Shown here piece after piece: positions 56,413 through 64,000 of a DNA stretch of 64,000 nucleotides (positions are counted from its first letter, which is position 1; every line of letters starts with the position of its first letter). The translations under genes were made by a program, and so were the position numbers. The stretch comes from Bacillus niameyensis (GTDB taxonomy: Bacteria; Bacillota; Bacilli; Bacillales; Bacillaceae_C): positions 779,647-843,646 of the forward strand of contig NZ_LN831197.1 in assembly GCF_001375535.1 (NCBI RefSeq), in the 5' to 3' direction. Below the pieces are notes generated by a model. That model was not told the origin of the DNA, ran no database searches, and was given only the letters and a program-made list of their open reading frames with translations.

Positions 56413-59163
56413 TCAACCTGTATTCACAAGTCCAGCAGCTACTCCATTGATCGTTAATAGTACTTCTGTTACTAAATCTTCTGAAGGCTCATCTGTTTCT
56501 CTTAATTCATGAATTAAGTAGACTTGTAAGAAGTTCAACGGATCCACGTATGGATTTCTTCTATAGACAGATTCTTGAATATTTGGTGTATGAGCAAGTA
56601 GCTCTTCATTACCAGTTATTTTTAATAGAGCTTCTTTCGTCCGGAAATACTCACTTCTGATGTCACCGTAAATCCGCTCGGCGACATCCGGATCGCTAAC
56701 TAATGTTAAATATTCCTTAGCTGTCGTCATATCAGCTTTCATTAAAGCCATTTGTAAATTGTTGATAGTTGATCTAAAGAATGGCCATTTTTGGTACATA
56801 GTCTGTAATGTTATTAAATGACTTTCATCTTCTTCAATATATGTTTTTAACCCCGTCCCAGAGGCATACCACGCGGGAATCATATGTCTCGATTGAGTCC
56901 ATGCAAATACCCAAGGTATAGCTCGTAAATCTTCAAATCGTTGGCTGTTCTTTCTACTCATCGGACGTGATCCAATATTTAAAGCACCTATTTCTTTTAA
57001 TGGTGTAGCCTGATTAAAATAAGTTAAGAAATCAGGATCCCCAAATACTAGAGATTGATATTTTTTTAACGAATGAGTGGAAATTTCCTCCATAGCTGTT
57101 TCCCATTCTTTTTCGCGAGAATAATCGACTTTAGACTCTGTTGAAACTCGAGCACACGCTTCAAGGAGCGCAGATGCTGCCTGTTCGAGATTACGAAAAG
57201 CGATATCTTCTAGTAAATATCTTGAAGATAATACTTCTCCTTGTTCAGTAATTTTCACGCCATCTCCTAGTGTTTCTACTGGCTGTGAAAGAATACTAGT
57301 ATTCAAGGAGCCGCCGCCACGCCCTAATGAGCCACCGCGACCATGGAAGAATTTCAAACGAATATCAAATTCTTTAGCCATATTATGAATCTCTTGCTGT
57401 GCTTTGAAAAGCTTCCAATTAGCAGTTAAAGTTCCGCCATCCTTACTACCGTCAGAATATCCTAACATAATTTCTTGATGATTATTCCTTACCTTAAGAT
57501 GGTTTCGGTACACGTCCATTTCAAACAAGCGTTTCATAATATTAGGACCTGCAATTAAATCATCAATAGTTTCTAGTAAAGGAGCCACATTTAAATCTGA
57601 CTCGACAGTTCCATCAGAATATAGACGATAAATTCCAGCTTCTTTAGCTAGTAATAACACTTCTAAAAGATCACTCGAAGATTGAGTCATACTAATTAAA
57701 TAAACCTGAATCGAACGTTTGCCAAACTCCTTATGTGCTTGTCTAATTAATTTAAATACCTTTAAAATACCTTGTGTTTGTTTCGTATAATCCTCTTCAT
57801 AAAGCAGGAGTGGTCGAGGATCACTTAAAACATCTTTTAATATTTTTATTTTTTCCTCTTCAGGTAGTTCAGAATAATGTTTTGTAATATTAACAGCTTT
57901 TAATATTTCATTTACTGCAAATTCATGTTCACCACTATGGTTTCGTATATCAAGTGTCACCAAATGAAAACCGAATAGTCGGACTTGTCTAATTAATGTA
58001 CGAATTGATTTCAATGTATGTCCCGTTGGTTGATGTTTTTCTGCACTATCTTGTATTAAGATTAAATCATTTAAAAGTTCATCCGGATTCTTATAACCAA
58101 GCTCGGATTTTCCTACTTCGTGAAGCCGTTTAAGAATAATGGCGAATTTGCGACGATACAATTCAGATTCAACCGGCCATTTTTCTTCTTCATTTAGGTA
58201 GATCCTTTCTTCTCGCTCAACAGAATCTGTTAATTTATCAGAAACTGAAATTCGATATGAGGAATGACTAAATCTTTTCATCAGTTCATTAATAGCTTCA
58301 TCGTATTTCTTTAAAACAAGACTTCGTTGCAACTCTAGTGTTTCCCATGTAATATCTGGTGTTACATTCGGATTTCCATCACGATCGCCACCAATCCATG
58401 AACCAAAATGAAGGAAGTTAGGAACATCCCATTCATAATTTGGGAAATGTTCTTTTAGTTGAAATTCCAATTCTTCATGTACAGAAGGAATTGTATTAAA
58501 CAATGTTTCATCAAAATAATATAGTCCATTACGTACTTCATCAAGTACTCTTGGCTTCCTATGACGCAATTCATCAGTTTGCCATAACGCGGTCACTTCA
58601 TCAAAAAGACTGTTCTCCAAGTTTTTTCGCTCATTTTTTGATAACGCAGGACTATCTAATTTTTGGAGAATCGTCGAAATCCTTTTTTGAATTTCTAACA
58701 CGGTTCTTTTAGTTGCTTCCGTCGGATGCGCAGTAATAATTAATTCAATCGATAATTCGTTTAATACACTTTGAAGAGCATCATGAGACATTTGATAATC
58801 TTTCACCCTAGATACTACGTTCTCTATCGAAAATGGTTGTCCACCCTGATCGTTCAGTTGATATTGTTTTCTCCGCCTAATCCGATGATTTTGTTCGGCT
58901 ATATTAATCAAATGGAAATATATTGAAAAAGCTCTGATGACTTGCTGACGAATGGGGGGTTTCAGTTGTTTTATCCTATCTTTTAATTCCATATAAATCT
59001 TTTCATCAAATTCCTTGCGCAGACTTTTGGTCATCTCCCTAATAACTTCTACTTCATTAAAAAGTTTTTCCCCGCCATGATGTATTAGGATTTCGCCCAA
59101 TATATTGCCAAGTTTTTTGACATCACTACGTAACACCGAATTCAAATCAGCAGAATCATTCAT
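56413..59163 (-). CDS. ppc: Phosphoenolpyruvate carboxylase
   Basis: 916 residues, anaplerotic PEP carboxylase making oxaloacetate. HPTEATKR (catalytic His), GGDRDGNPNVT, FHGRGGSLGRGGG and the C-terminal NTG that ends all PEPC proteins (GLVNTG) are seen. The start is the ATG at 59163 (MNDSADLNSVLR), behind GGAGG; an open frame extends 18 codons upstream. Many Bacillus species rely on pyruvate carboxylase instead, so its presence here is a useful taxonomic clue. Monocistronic. Confidence 0.95.
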   Translation of the reverse strand: MNDSADLNSVLRSDVKKLGNILGEILIHHGGEKLFNEVEVIREMTKSLRKEFDEKIYMELKDRIKQLKPPIRQQVIRAFSIYFHLINIAEQNHRIRRRKQYQLNDQGGQPFSIENVVSRVKDYQMSHDALQSVLNELSIELIITAHPTEATKRTVLEIQKRISTILQKLDSPALSKNERKNLENSLFDEVTALWQTDELRHRKPRVLDEVRNGLYYFDETLFNTIPSVHEELEFQLKEHFPNYEWDVPNFLHFGSWIGGDRDGNPNVTPDITWETLELQRSLVLKKYDEAINELMKRFSHSSYRISVSDKLTDSVEREERIYLNEEEKWPVESELYRRKFAIILKRLHEVGKSELGYKNPDELLNDLILIQDSAEKHQPTGHTLKSIRTLIRQVRLFGFHLVTLDIRNHSGEHEFAVNEILKAVNITKHYSELPEEEKIKILKDVLSDPRPLLLYEEDYTKQTQGILKVFKLIRQAHKEFGKRSIQVYLISMTQSSSDLLEVLLLAKEAGIYRLYSDGTVESDLNVAPLLETIDDLIAGPNIMKRLFEMDVYRNHLKVRNNHQEIMLGYSDGSKDGGTLTANWKLFKAQQEIHNMAKEFDIRLKFFHGRGGSLGRGGGSLNTSILSQPVETLGDGVKITEQGEVLSSRYLLEDIAFRNLEQAASALLEACARVSTESKVDYSREKEWETAMEEISTHSLKKYQSLVFGDPDFLTYFNQATPLKEIGALNIGSRPMSRKNSQRFEDLRAIPWVFAWTQSRHMIPAWYASGTGLKTYIEEDESHLITLQTMYQKWPFFRSTINNLQMALMKADMTTAKEYLTLVSDPDVAERIYGDIRSEYFRTKEALLKITGNEELLAHTPNIQESVYRRNPYVDPLNFLQVYLIHELRETDEPSEDLVTEVLLTINGVAAGLVNTG

Positions 59164-59293
59164 ATGATCATCCTCCTTATTCTGCAATATTTTACTGTAA
59201 TAAAACATTTTTTTCAAATCTTATTAATACTACTAAACTTAAGAAATACCCTTAAATTCAATGGGTGAAGGGATAGTCTATATAAGTAAACAA

Positions 59294-59327
59294 GGACAGT
59301 TTACCTCCCAAAGGGTATAAACTGTCC
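59294..59327. terminator. Palindromic hairpin downstream of the sugar cluster
   Basis: GGACAGTTTA and TAAACTGTCC form a perfect 10-bp stem, 120 bases past the nagA-like stop on the minus strand. The T tract is weak, so it may be a terminator or a regulatory palindrome for ppc. Confidence 0.5.
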
Positions 59328-59448
59328 CCACTCGATAGAATATGTACCACCAGAAAGTACACTTATTTTATCATATGCTACAAAATGTGGCAATTATTTA
59401 GGAAAAATAGAATTTTGCAAAAAGGGTTGTGCAAATTCCGCAAAACGA

Positions 59449-60603
59449 TTACACGGAATAGACTAAACATCCAGATTTGTAAGATTGTAGGACATTTATT
59501 GTGTTTTCTGGCTGTTTAAACAGTACGATATCGGCTGGCGCACCTATTGATAAACCTTGTTGCGTAGTATGCCCCATAAAAACAGATGGCCGGACCGAGG
59601 CCATTTCCCAAGCCTCTTGAATAGTAGTCACTTGGTTGTTAACTAGGTGAGCAATTCCATGTATTAACATTTGTGCAGACCCTGCTAGAATATTCGAGTT
59701 GTCCTTTGTATGCAATTTTCCTTCAGGTGTTAGAACCACTTTCCCGCCAATATGAGTATCATATTCACCAGGTTCTAACCCACTTAAATAAACGGCATCA
59801 CTAACAAGCATGGCTTGGGATTCCTTCACTTTCATTGCAACTTTGAGGAATGACAAGGGCAAATGGAATCCATCAGCGATTAAACATGCCCATAAATGAT
59901 CATCAGCTAATTGTTCCCAGAGATAATTAGGGTGGCGAGGTAACATTAAATGAGCACCATTGCCTATATGTGTTGACATTTTTGCTCCCGCTCGAACAGC
60001 TTCCGATATTTGCTCTGAGTTAGCAGCTGTGTGACCGATAGAAATAATTATATCATTTTCCACACATTTTTCTATAAAACTTGCTGATCCTTCCCATTCA
60101 GGGGATAAGGTGACAATTTTTATTTTTCCCTTAGCTGCATTTTGCCATTTTTGCATAAGATCCCAATCTGGTGCTTTCACATATTCTTTTCCATGAGCAC
60201 CCCGAGGACCATCCTCCGGAGAGATGAATGGTCCTTCAATATGAATTCCACCGATTGTTTCACATGTCAACGGATCTTTTTCACACGCTCGAACAATCGT
60301 TCTTACCGCTTCTTCAATGGCATCGTCACTATTCGTAATGACAGTAGGATAATAAGTAGTGATGCCTTCTTTCCAAAGTTCTTTCGTTACGTCAATAACT
60401 AGTTGTTCGGAAAAAGGCAGACTATTAAAATCAAATCCACGAAAGCCATTAATCTGCAAATCAACTAGCCCAGGAGCTATATAAGGTAATGTCTCTAGTG
60501 TATCATCGTCTAGTGGCTGAATATCGGTTATGAACCCATCCTCCACTTCGATGACTGTTGGCTTTTTGGTTGCATAATGAATCCCGACAATCTGATTTTT
60601 CAT
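59449..60603 (-). CDS. NagA-like amidohydrolase (divergent N-acetylglucosamine-6-phosphate deacetylase family)
   Basis: 384-residue amidohydrolase of COG1820 type. GLVDLQINGFRGFDFN, GIHIEGPFISPEDGPRGAH, the metal His in ISIGHTAA and the catalytic Asp in VSDAVYLSGL are kept. However the substrate segment that is LFNAM plus PG in true NagA reads THIGNGAHLMLPRHPN here, and the rest is divergent. So the fold and deacetylase chemistry are supported, but the substrate is probably not plain GlcNAc-6-P. Last gene of a leftward operon, 1 base after the NagB-like stop. Confidence 0.8.
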   Translation of the reverse strand: MKNQIVGIHYATKKPTVIEVEDGFITDIQPLDDDTLETLPYIAPGLVDLQINGFRGFDFNSLPFSEQLVIDVTKELWKEGITTYYPTVITNSDDAIEEAVRTIVRACEKDPLTCETIGGIHIEGPFISPEDGPRGAHGKEYVKAPDWDLMQKWQNAAKGKIKIVTLSPEWEGSASFIEKCVENDIIISIGHTAANSEQISEAVRAGAKMSTHIGNGAHLMLPRHPNYLWEQLADDHLWACLIADGFHLPLSFLKVAMKVKESQAMLVSDAVYLSGLEPGEYDTHIGGKVVLTPEGKLHTKDNSNILAGSAQMLIHGIAHLVNNQVTTIQEAWEMASVRPSVFMGHTTQQGLSIGAPADIVLFKQPENTINVLQSYKSGCLVYSV

Positions 60604-60604
60604 A

Positions 60605-61381
60605 TTAGTCTACCTCACCATAGGATTCATTATCTAAATAAAGAGTACAATCTGAATGCTGACGCAAAATTGAGGCGGGAACATCAGTTGAAATTCCATC
60701 GTTCAGAACTTTTTTAACCGCATTCGTTTTTGTCGGTCCAGGCACCATGCAGTATAAATGTTTTCCCGCCATTAAAGTTGGTATTGTCAATGTCAATGCA
60801 TGGGTTGGAACCTCGGACAATTCCGCAAAACAACCATCATTTACTTGTTGGTTACGACTTATCGCATCTAACTCTACCATTTTAATAATATAAGGATCAT
60901 GAAAATCTGCTACAGGTGGGTCATTAAATGCGATATGTCCATTTTCACCAATCCCTAAGCAGATAATGTCAATAGGTGCGTCCTGTAAAAGTTTACTATA
61001 TCTTTCCATCTCTTTATCACTATCATTCATTCCGTTAATATAATGAATAACTCCAGGTTGAACCACATCAAATAATTGTATCTTTAAGAAATAACCAAAA
61101 CTTTGTGGATGGTTTAGTGCAAGCCCTATATATTCATCCATATGGAATGCTGTAACACGTGCCCAATCAATATCAGCACTTTTTATAGTTTCTAGAAATT
61201 CATTTTGTGATGGAGCTGATGCAAATACCATTCGAACAGAATCTTGATTTTTTAGCAGCTCTTTTAATTTTCTAACAACCTCTTCACCAGCTGCCTGACC
61301 CATGGATAGTCGATTTTGATACACTTTTACATTAAGTTTATCGGCCCGAAAATTTTTAACAGGTTGATTTTTTGTATTCAC
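60605..61381 (-). CDS. NagB-like sugar-phosphate isomerase/deaminase
   Basis: 258 residues from the GTG at 61381; the open frame begins at a TTG at 61405, and neither has a convincing ribosome binding site, so the start is uncertain. The glucosamine-6-phosphate deaminase fold is clear: FHMDEYIGL (catalytic Asp/Glu) and LGIGENGHIAFNDPP (catalytic His). The phosphate loop, usually TGSTP, is FASAPS here, which is unusual and means the substrate may differ. Next to the NagA-like gene, the pair suggests deacetylation followed by deamination of an amino sugar. Confidence 0.78.
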   Translation of the reverse strand: MNTKNQPVKNFRADKLNVKVYQNRLSMGQAAGEEVVRKLKELLKNQDSVRMVFASAPSQNEFLETIKSADIDWARVTAFHMDEYIGLALNHPQSFGYFLKIQLFDVVQPGVIHYINGMNDSDKEMERYSKLLQDAPIDIICLGIGENGHIAFNDPPVADFHDPYIIKMVELDAISRNQQVNDGCFAELSEVPTHALTLTIPTLMAGKHLYCMVPGPTKTNAVKKVLNDGISTDVPASILRQHSDCTLYLDNESYGEVD

Positions 61382-61412
61382 TCTATTCGAACAAACTCCC
61401 TTCAAGTATTTT

Positions 61413-62288
61413 CTATGTGAGGTTTCTCATCTTTTTAATGATGTTCTGTAAACCAATTAATGTCCTATTACTGCCTTCCATTGGTGTCCCAGAAACAGGC
61501 ACATAATGGGTTTCAATAGTAAACAAGCCAGTATATTGACTTTCTTCAAGTGCTTGGAGTTGATCAAGGTAAGGTACATTTCCTTCACCAATGGGAACGC
61601 ATTTAGGCTCGCCATTTTCTTGAATATAAGCGTCTTTCAAGTGGATATGGCCGATCACACTTTTCACGTTTTCATAACCTTCTGGATAAGAAGAACGACC
61701 ACCATACTCTTCATTTCCCGGATCCCATAATGCTTTAAGATTTGGAGAATTTACCTTTTCTACAATCCTCGCGACCTCAGACGCATAGCCCCCGTTACAA
61801 GCAACTTCATTTTCAAGTAATAAAAGTATATTTTCTTCCTCAGCACGTTTCGCAGCTTTCTTTAAATGACCTACAATCTCATCTTCGTATTTTTCAGGAG
61901 TTTCTTCCCTCCAAAAAGAAAATATTCTAATCTTGTTCGTTTTTAACCTTTTACTAATTTCAATCATTCTGTCAAGCTTTTGAAAATGTGCTTCAACACT
62001 TTCTTCTGCTTGACCAAATGTATCACCTGAAGCAACCGGCCTTGTAGGATCAAGTGCACATTTAAAGACGGGCGAAGCCACTCCCGACACAAATATATTT
62101 CTTTTTTCTATTTCACCCATCACTTTGTCCAATGTTTCATCTGTAACATCAGAGATATTCATCCCATCAAAAGTCCTAAGTTCTACATGCTTTAAATCAT
62201 TGTTAACAACCCAATCCAAAGCCTCGACTAAATTCTGTGAAACTTCATCAGTGAGGATGCCTAATCGATTAAATACCAAGAAATTCAT
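61413..62288 (-). CDS. TIM-barrel sugar-phosphate isomerase/epimerase (AP endonuclease-2 family)
   Basis: 291-residue xylose-isomerase-like TIM barrel. Glu/His/Asp metal ligands are in LLLENEVACN, ALWDPGNEEYGG, IGHIHLKDAY and GLFTIETHY. The family includes inosose isomerases, 3-keto-sugar hydratases and hydroxypyruvate isomerases. ATG follows AAAAAGGAGG. Its place with two Gfo/Idh dehydrogenases suggests it acts on a keto-sugar product. Confidence 0.85.
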   Translation of the reverse strand: MNFLVFNRLGILTDEVSQNLVEALDWVVNNDLKHVELRTFDGMNISDVTDETLDKVMGEIEKRNIFVSGVASPVFKCALDPTRPVASGDTFGQAEESVEAHFQKLDRMIEISKRLKTNKIRIFSFWREETPEKYEDEIVGHLKKAAKRAEEENILLLLENEVACNGGYASEVARIVEKVNSPNLKALWDPGNEEYGGRSSYPEGYENVKSVIGHIHLKDAYIQENGEPKCVPIGEGNVPYLDQLQALEESQYTGLFTIETHYVPVSGTPMEGSNRTLIGLQNIIKKMRNLT

Positions 62289-62297
62289 ACCTCCTTT

Positions 62298-63197
62298 TTA
62301 TAAAAGTACAGTTTTCCCCGTGGAACGGCTCTCAGTAGCAGCTTCCAGGAAGCGGATAATTTCTAATGTTTCTTCTCGATCGATAGAAGCAACACCGTCC
62401 TTGAAAAGATGGATAATTTCTTCCATCAAAGATGCGTAAAAAGGCGTCTTATCTTCACTTACATCTACAAACTGTGTTCCTTTTTCTCGATGAATAAGAG
62501 CTCCAAAAACAGAGTTCCCTTTGCGATTTCCCCGCAAACTTCCGATCCTTCCGTCCTTCCATTCTCCAACGATTAAATCATGGTCATCGTTTTTCACTAC
62601 GGTTACTTTCTCGCAACCTGAACCAAGTGCACGGTAGAGCATTTCAGCCGTATGAATACCGTACCAAAATAGACCATGACTGGGCTCAATCGCAAGTGGG
62701 CCAGAACAGTCGATTCCAATAATTTCTCCTTTTTCTGGATCTGCTAACGCATTTGAAAAACCTTCACTATATCGGAGAGAGGAACAACTCATAATAGGTG
62801 TCCCATATTGATCAGATAGTTTAAAGATTTCATTGGCTTCTTTTGATGAGATGGCTAACGGTTTATCAATAAAAACGGGTTTCCCATAGGATACGATCTT
62901 TTGAAATTGTTCAAGGTGAACACGTCCATCGACAGATTCTAAAAGAATCGCATCTGACTTTTCTGCAACCTCTTCAGGGGTCTGAGCAATCTCGACGTTA
63001 AATTGATCACGCAACTCTGTTGTAAACCCTTCCACTCGAGAGTAACTAAGTTCCATGTCAGATGATCCACCTGGATAAGCAACTACTACTTCTCCCCCAG
63101 GGACATAGTGAGGATGTTGCGGATCATTTAACAGTTTCGTGAAGGCGGATACGTGTGAAGTATCTAAACCGATGATACCAATTTTCATTTTGTTCAT
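62298..63197 (-). CDS. Gfo/Idh/MocA-family oxidoreductase
   Basis: 299-residue NAD(P)-dependent oxidoreductase. The dinucleotide motif KIGIIGLDTSHVSAF at the N-terminus is a variant lacking the usual GxGxxG second Gly; PVFIDKPLAISSKEANEIF is the EKP-like catalytic Lys motif. The C-terminal part is shorter than in the partner gene. It sits ten bases ahead of the TIM-barrel gene. A redox step on a sugar or cyclitol is likely. Confidence 0.82.
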   Translation of the reverse strand: MNKMKIGIIGLDTSHVSAFTKLLNDPQHPHYVPGGEVVVAYPGGSSDMELSYSRVEGFTTELRDQFNVEIAQTPEEVAEKSDAILLESVDGRVHLEQFQKIVSYGKPVFIDKPLAISSKEANEIFKLSDQYGTPIMSCSSLRYSEGFSNALADPEKGEIIGIDCSGPLAIEPSHGLFWYGIHTAEMLYRALGSGCEKVTVVKNDDHDLIVGEWKDGRIGSLRGNRKGNSVFGALIHREKGTQFVDVSEDKTPFYASLMEEIIHLFKDGVASIDREETLEIIRFLEAATESRSTGKTVLL

Positions 63198-63223
63198 CTC
63201 TTCATCACCCTTTATTTAAAGTA

Positions 63224-64000
63224 TTAATAATTTACCTTAACTTCTTTTCCTGTTCTCGATGATTCATAGATTGCTAGTATTAAGTCAACGGCTTTCCTAG
63301 CCTCTTCTCCCGATACTAGAGGATCTCGATCTTCTCTTACAGCTTGAATAATGTCATCAACGAAAATATAGTGACCTTGATTGGAGATGCTTTTCGGATC
63401 ATTACTTCCACCTTCTTGATTAGTTACTTCTGGCGGCCCCTCATTACTATCGATTATCTCCCATTGTTTAATCCCGCTATCCCCAAAGATGATAGAGCCT
63501 TTTTCTCCATGAATTTCAAATCTTGTTTCTTGACCAGGATAAACGGACGTAGTTCCTTGTATCACTCCAAATGCCCCGTTTTTATACTTCACTGTAATAA
63601 CTGCAGTATCTTCAACATCAATGTCGCGAACTAACGGAGCCGCATAAGCAAAAACTGACTCAATATCGCCGACCATCCATTGAATTAGATCAATACCATG
63701 GACACCTTGATTCATGAGAGCGCCGCCGCCATCTAATTCCCATGTTCCTCTCCAACCTGCACTTTTGTAATATTCTGGACTACGATAGTATTTTAAATAA
63801 GCATCTCCAAGAACGAGCTTTCCAAGTTTCCCTTCCTGGATAGCATTGCGCGTAATAATAGCCGCCTCTAGTGTTCTTCGTTGATACACACCGCCTAGTT
63901 TTACATTGTTATTTCGGGCAGCAGCAATCATTTCGGTCATTTTTTCAGCTTTAATATCTAATGGTTTCTCACATAAAATATGAATACCAGCTGTGGCAGC
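63224..64000 (-). CDS. Gfo/Idh/MocA-family oxidoreductase (partial, 5' end outside window)
   Basis: The minus-strand frame runs off the right edge; the visible 258 codons start AATAGIHILCEKPLDIKAEK, which holds the EKP motif with the catalytic Lys, so roughly the first 80 residues including the NAD-binding loop are missing. GGALMNQGVHGIDLIQWMVGDIES is the substrate-site His motif. Ends at 63224, 26 bases before the next oxidoreductase. Operon genes continue to the right. Confidence 0.88.
   Translation of the reverse strand, partial: AATAGIHILCEKPLDIKAEKMTEMIAAARNNNVKLGGVYQRRTLEAAIITRNAIQEGKLGKLVLGDAYLKYYRSPEYYKSAGWRGTWELDGGGALMNQGVHGIDLIQWMVGDIESVFAYAAPLVRDIDVEDTAVITVKYKNGAFGVIQGTTSVYPGQETRFEIHGEKGSIIFGDSGIKQWEIIDSNEGPPEVTNQEGGSNDPKSISNQGHYIFVDDIIQAVREDRDPLVSGEEARKAVDLILAIYESSRTGKEVKVNY

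Overview
The window comes from a low-GC, spore-forming member of the Bacillaceae. The evidence is the spore genes (spoIIP, tlp, sspN, sirA, a SpoIIM-family gene), strong GGAGG-type ribosome binding sites, frequent TTG/GTG starts, and a gene order from lexA to parE/parC that follows the Bacillus subtilis lexA-yneA-yneB-ynzC-tkt-yneE-yneF-ccdA-yneK...citB-sspN-tlp-yneP-yneQ...yneS-yneT-parE-parC block. The left half and the far right are less conserved and look accessory.

Layout. 1-9,900: a partial SpoIIM-family gene divergent from an RDD protein, an MFS exporter with the decayed tail of a second copy behind it, an odd amidase, a HAD hydrolase, a three-gene ABC-2 exporter and a DUF4349 lipoprotein. 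10,000-16,650: a membrane-stress cluster like B. subtilis ydjFGHI (PspA, double zinc-ribbon protein, TPM protein, SPFH protein), a TraB-family membrane protein and a second ABC pair. 16,690-19,560: two riboswitch-controlled convergent operons, a ZTP (pfl) riboswitch before DJ-1/PfpI plus a VOC protein, and a guanidine-I (ykkC) riboswitch before a paired SMR exporter; then a TerC-like protein. 19,780-23,640: an orphan secreted protein, a methyltransferase with a hairpin leader, a free-standing LAGLIDADG endonuclease next to a protein with two ribbon-helix-helix-like repeats, and a staygreen homologue.

23,770-33,350: the complete arginine operon argC-J-B-D-carA-carB-argF, read leftwards from a promoter with an ARG box between -35 and -10. 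Its CarA has lost the glutaminase nucleophile (Gly in place of Cys) and other glutaminase motifs, so this carbamoyl-phosphate synthase probably uses free ammonia or borrows another glutaminase. 33,400-59,200: the conserved core (topoisomerase IV, PlsY, aconitase with a CcpC-type operator, small spore proteins, CcdA, SirA, transketolase, the SOS genes yneA-yneB and lexA with four LexA boxes, SpoIIP, PEP carboxylase). The sspN frame appears to begin with ATA.

59,400-64,000: a leftward sugar catabolic operon with divergent NagA-like and NagB-like enzymes, a TIM-barrel isomerase/epimerase and two Gfo/Idh oxidoreductases, the last cut by the window edge. The combination suggests breakdown of a modified N-acetylated amino sugar rather than plain GlcNAc.

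All calls come from reading the sequence; no database search was run. Many starts were moved to the codon with a proper ribosome binding site, as stated in each entry.
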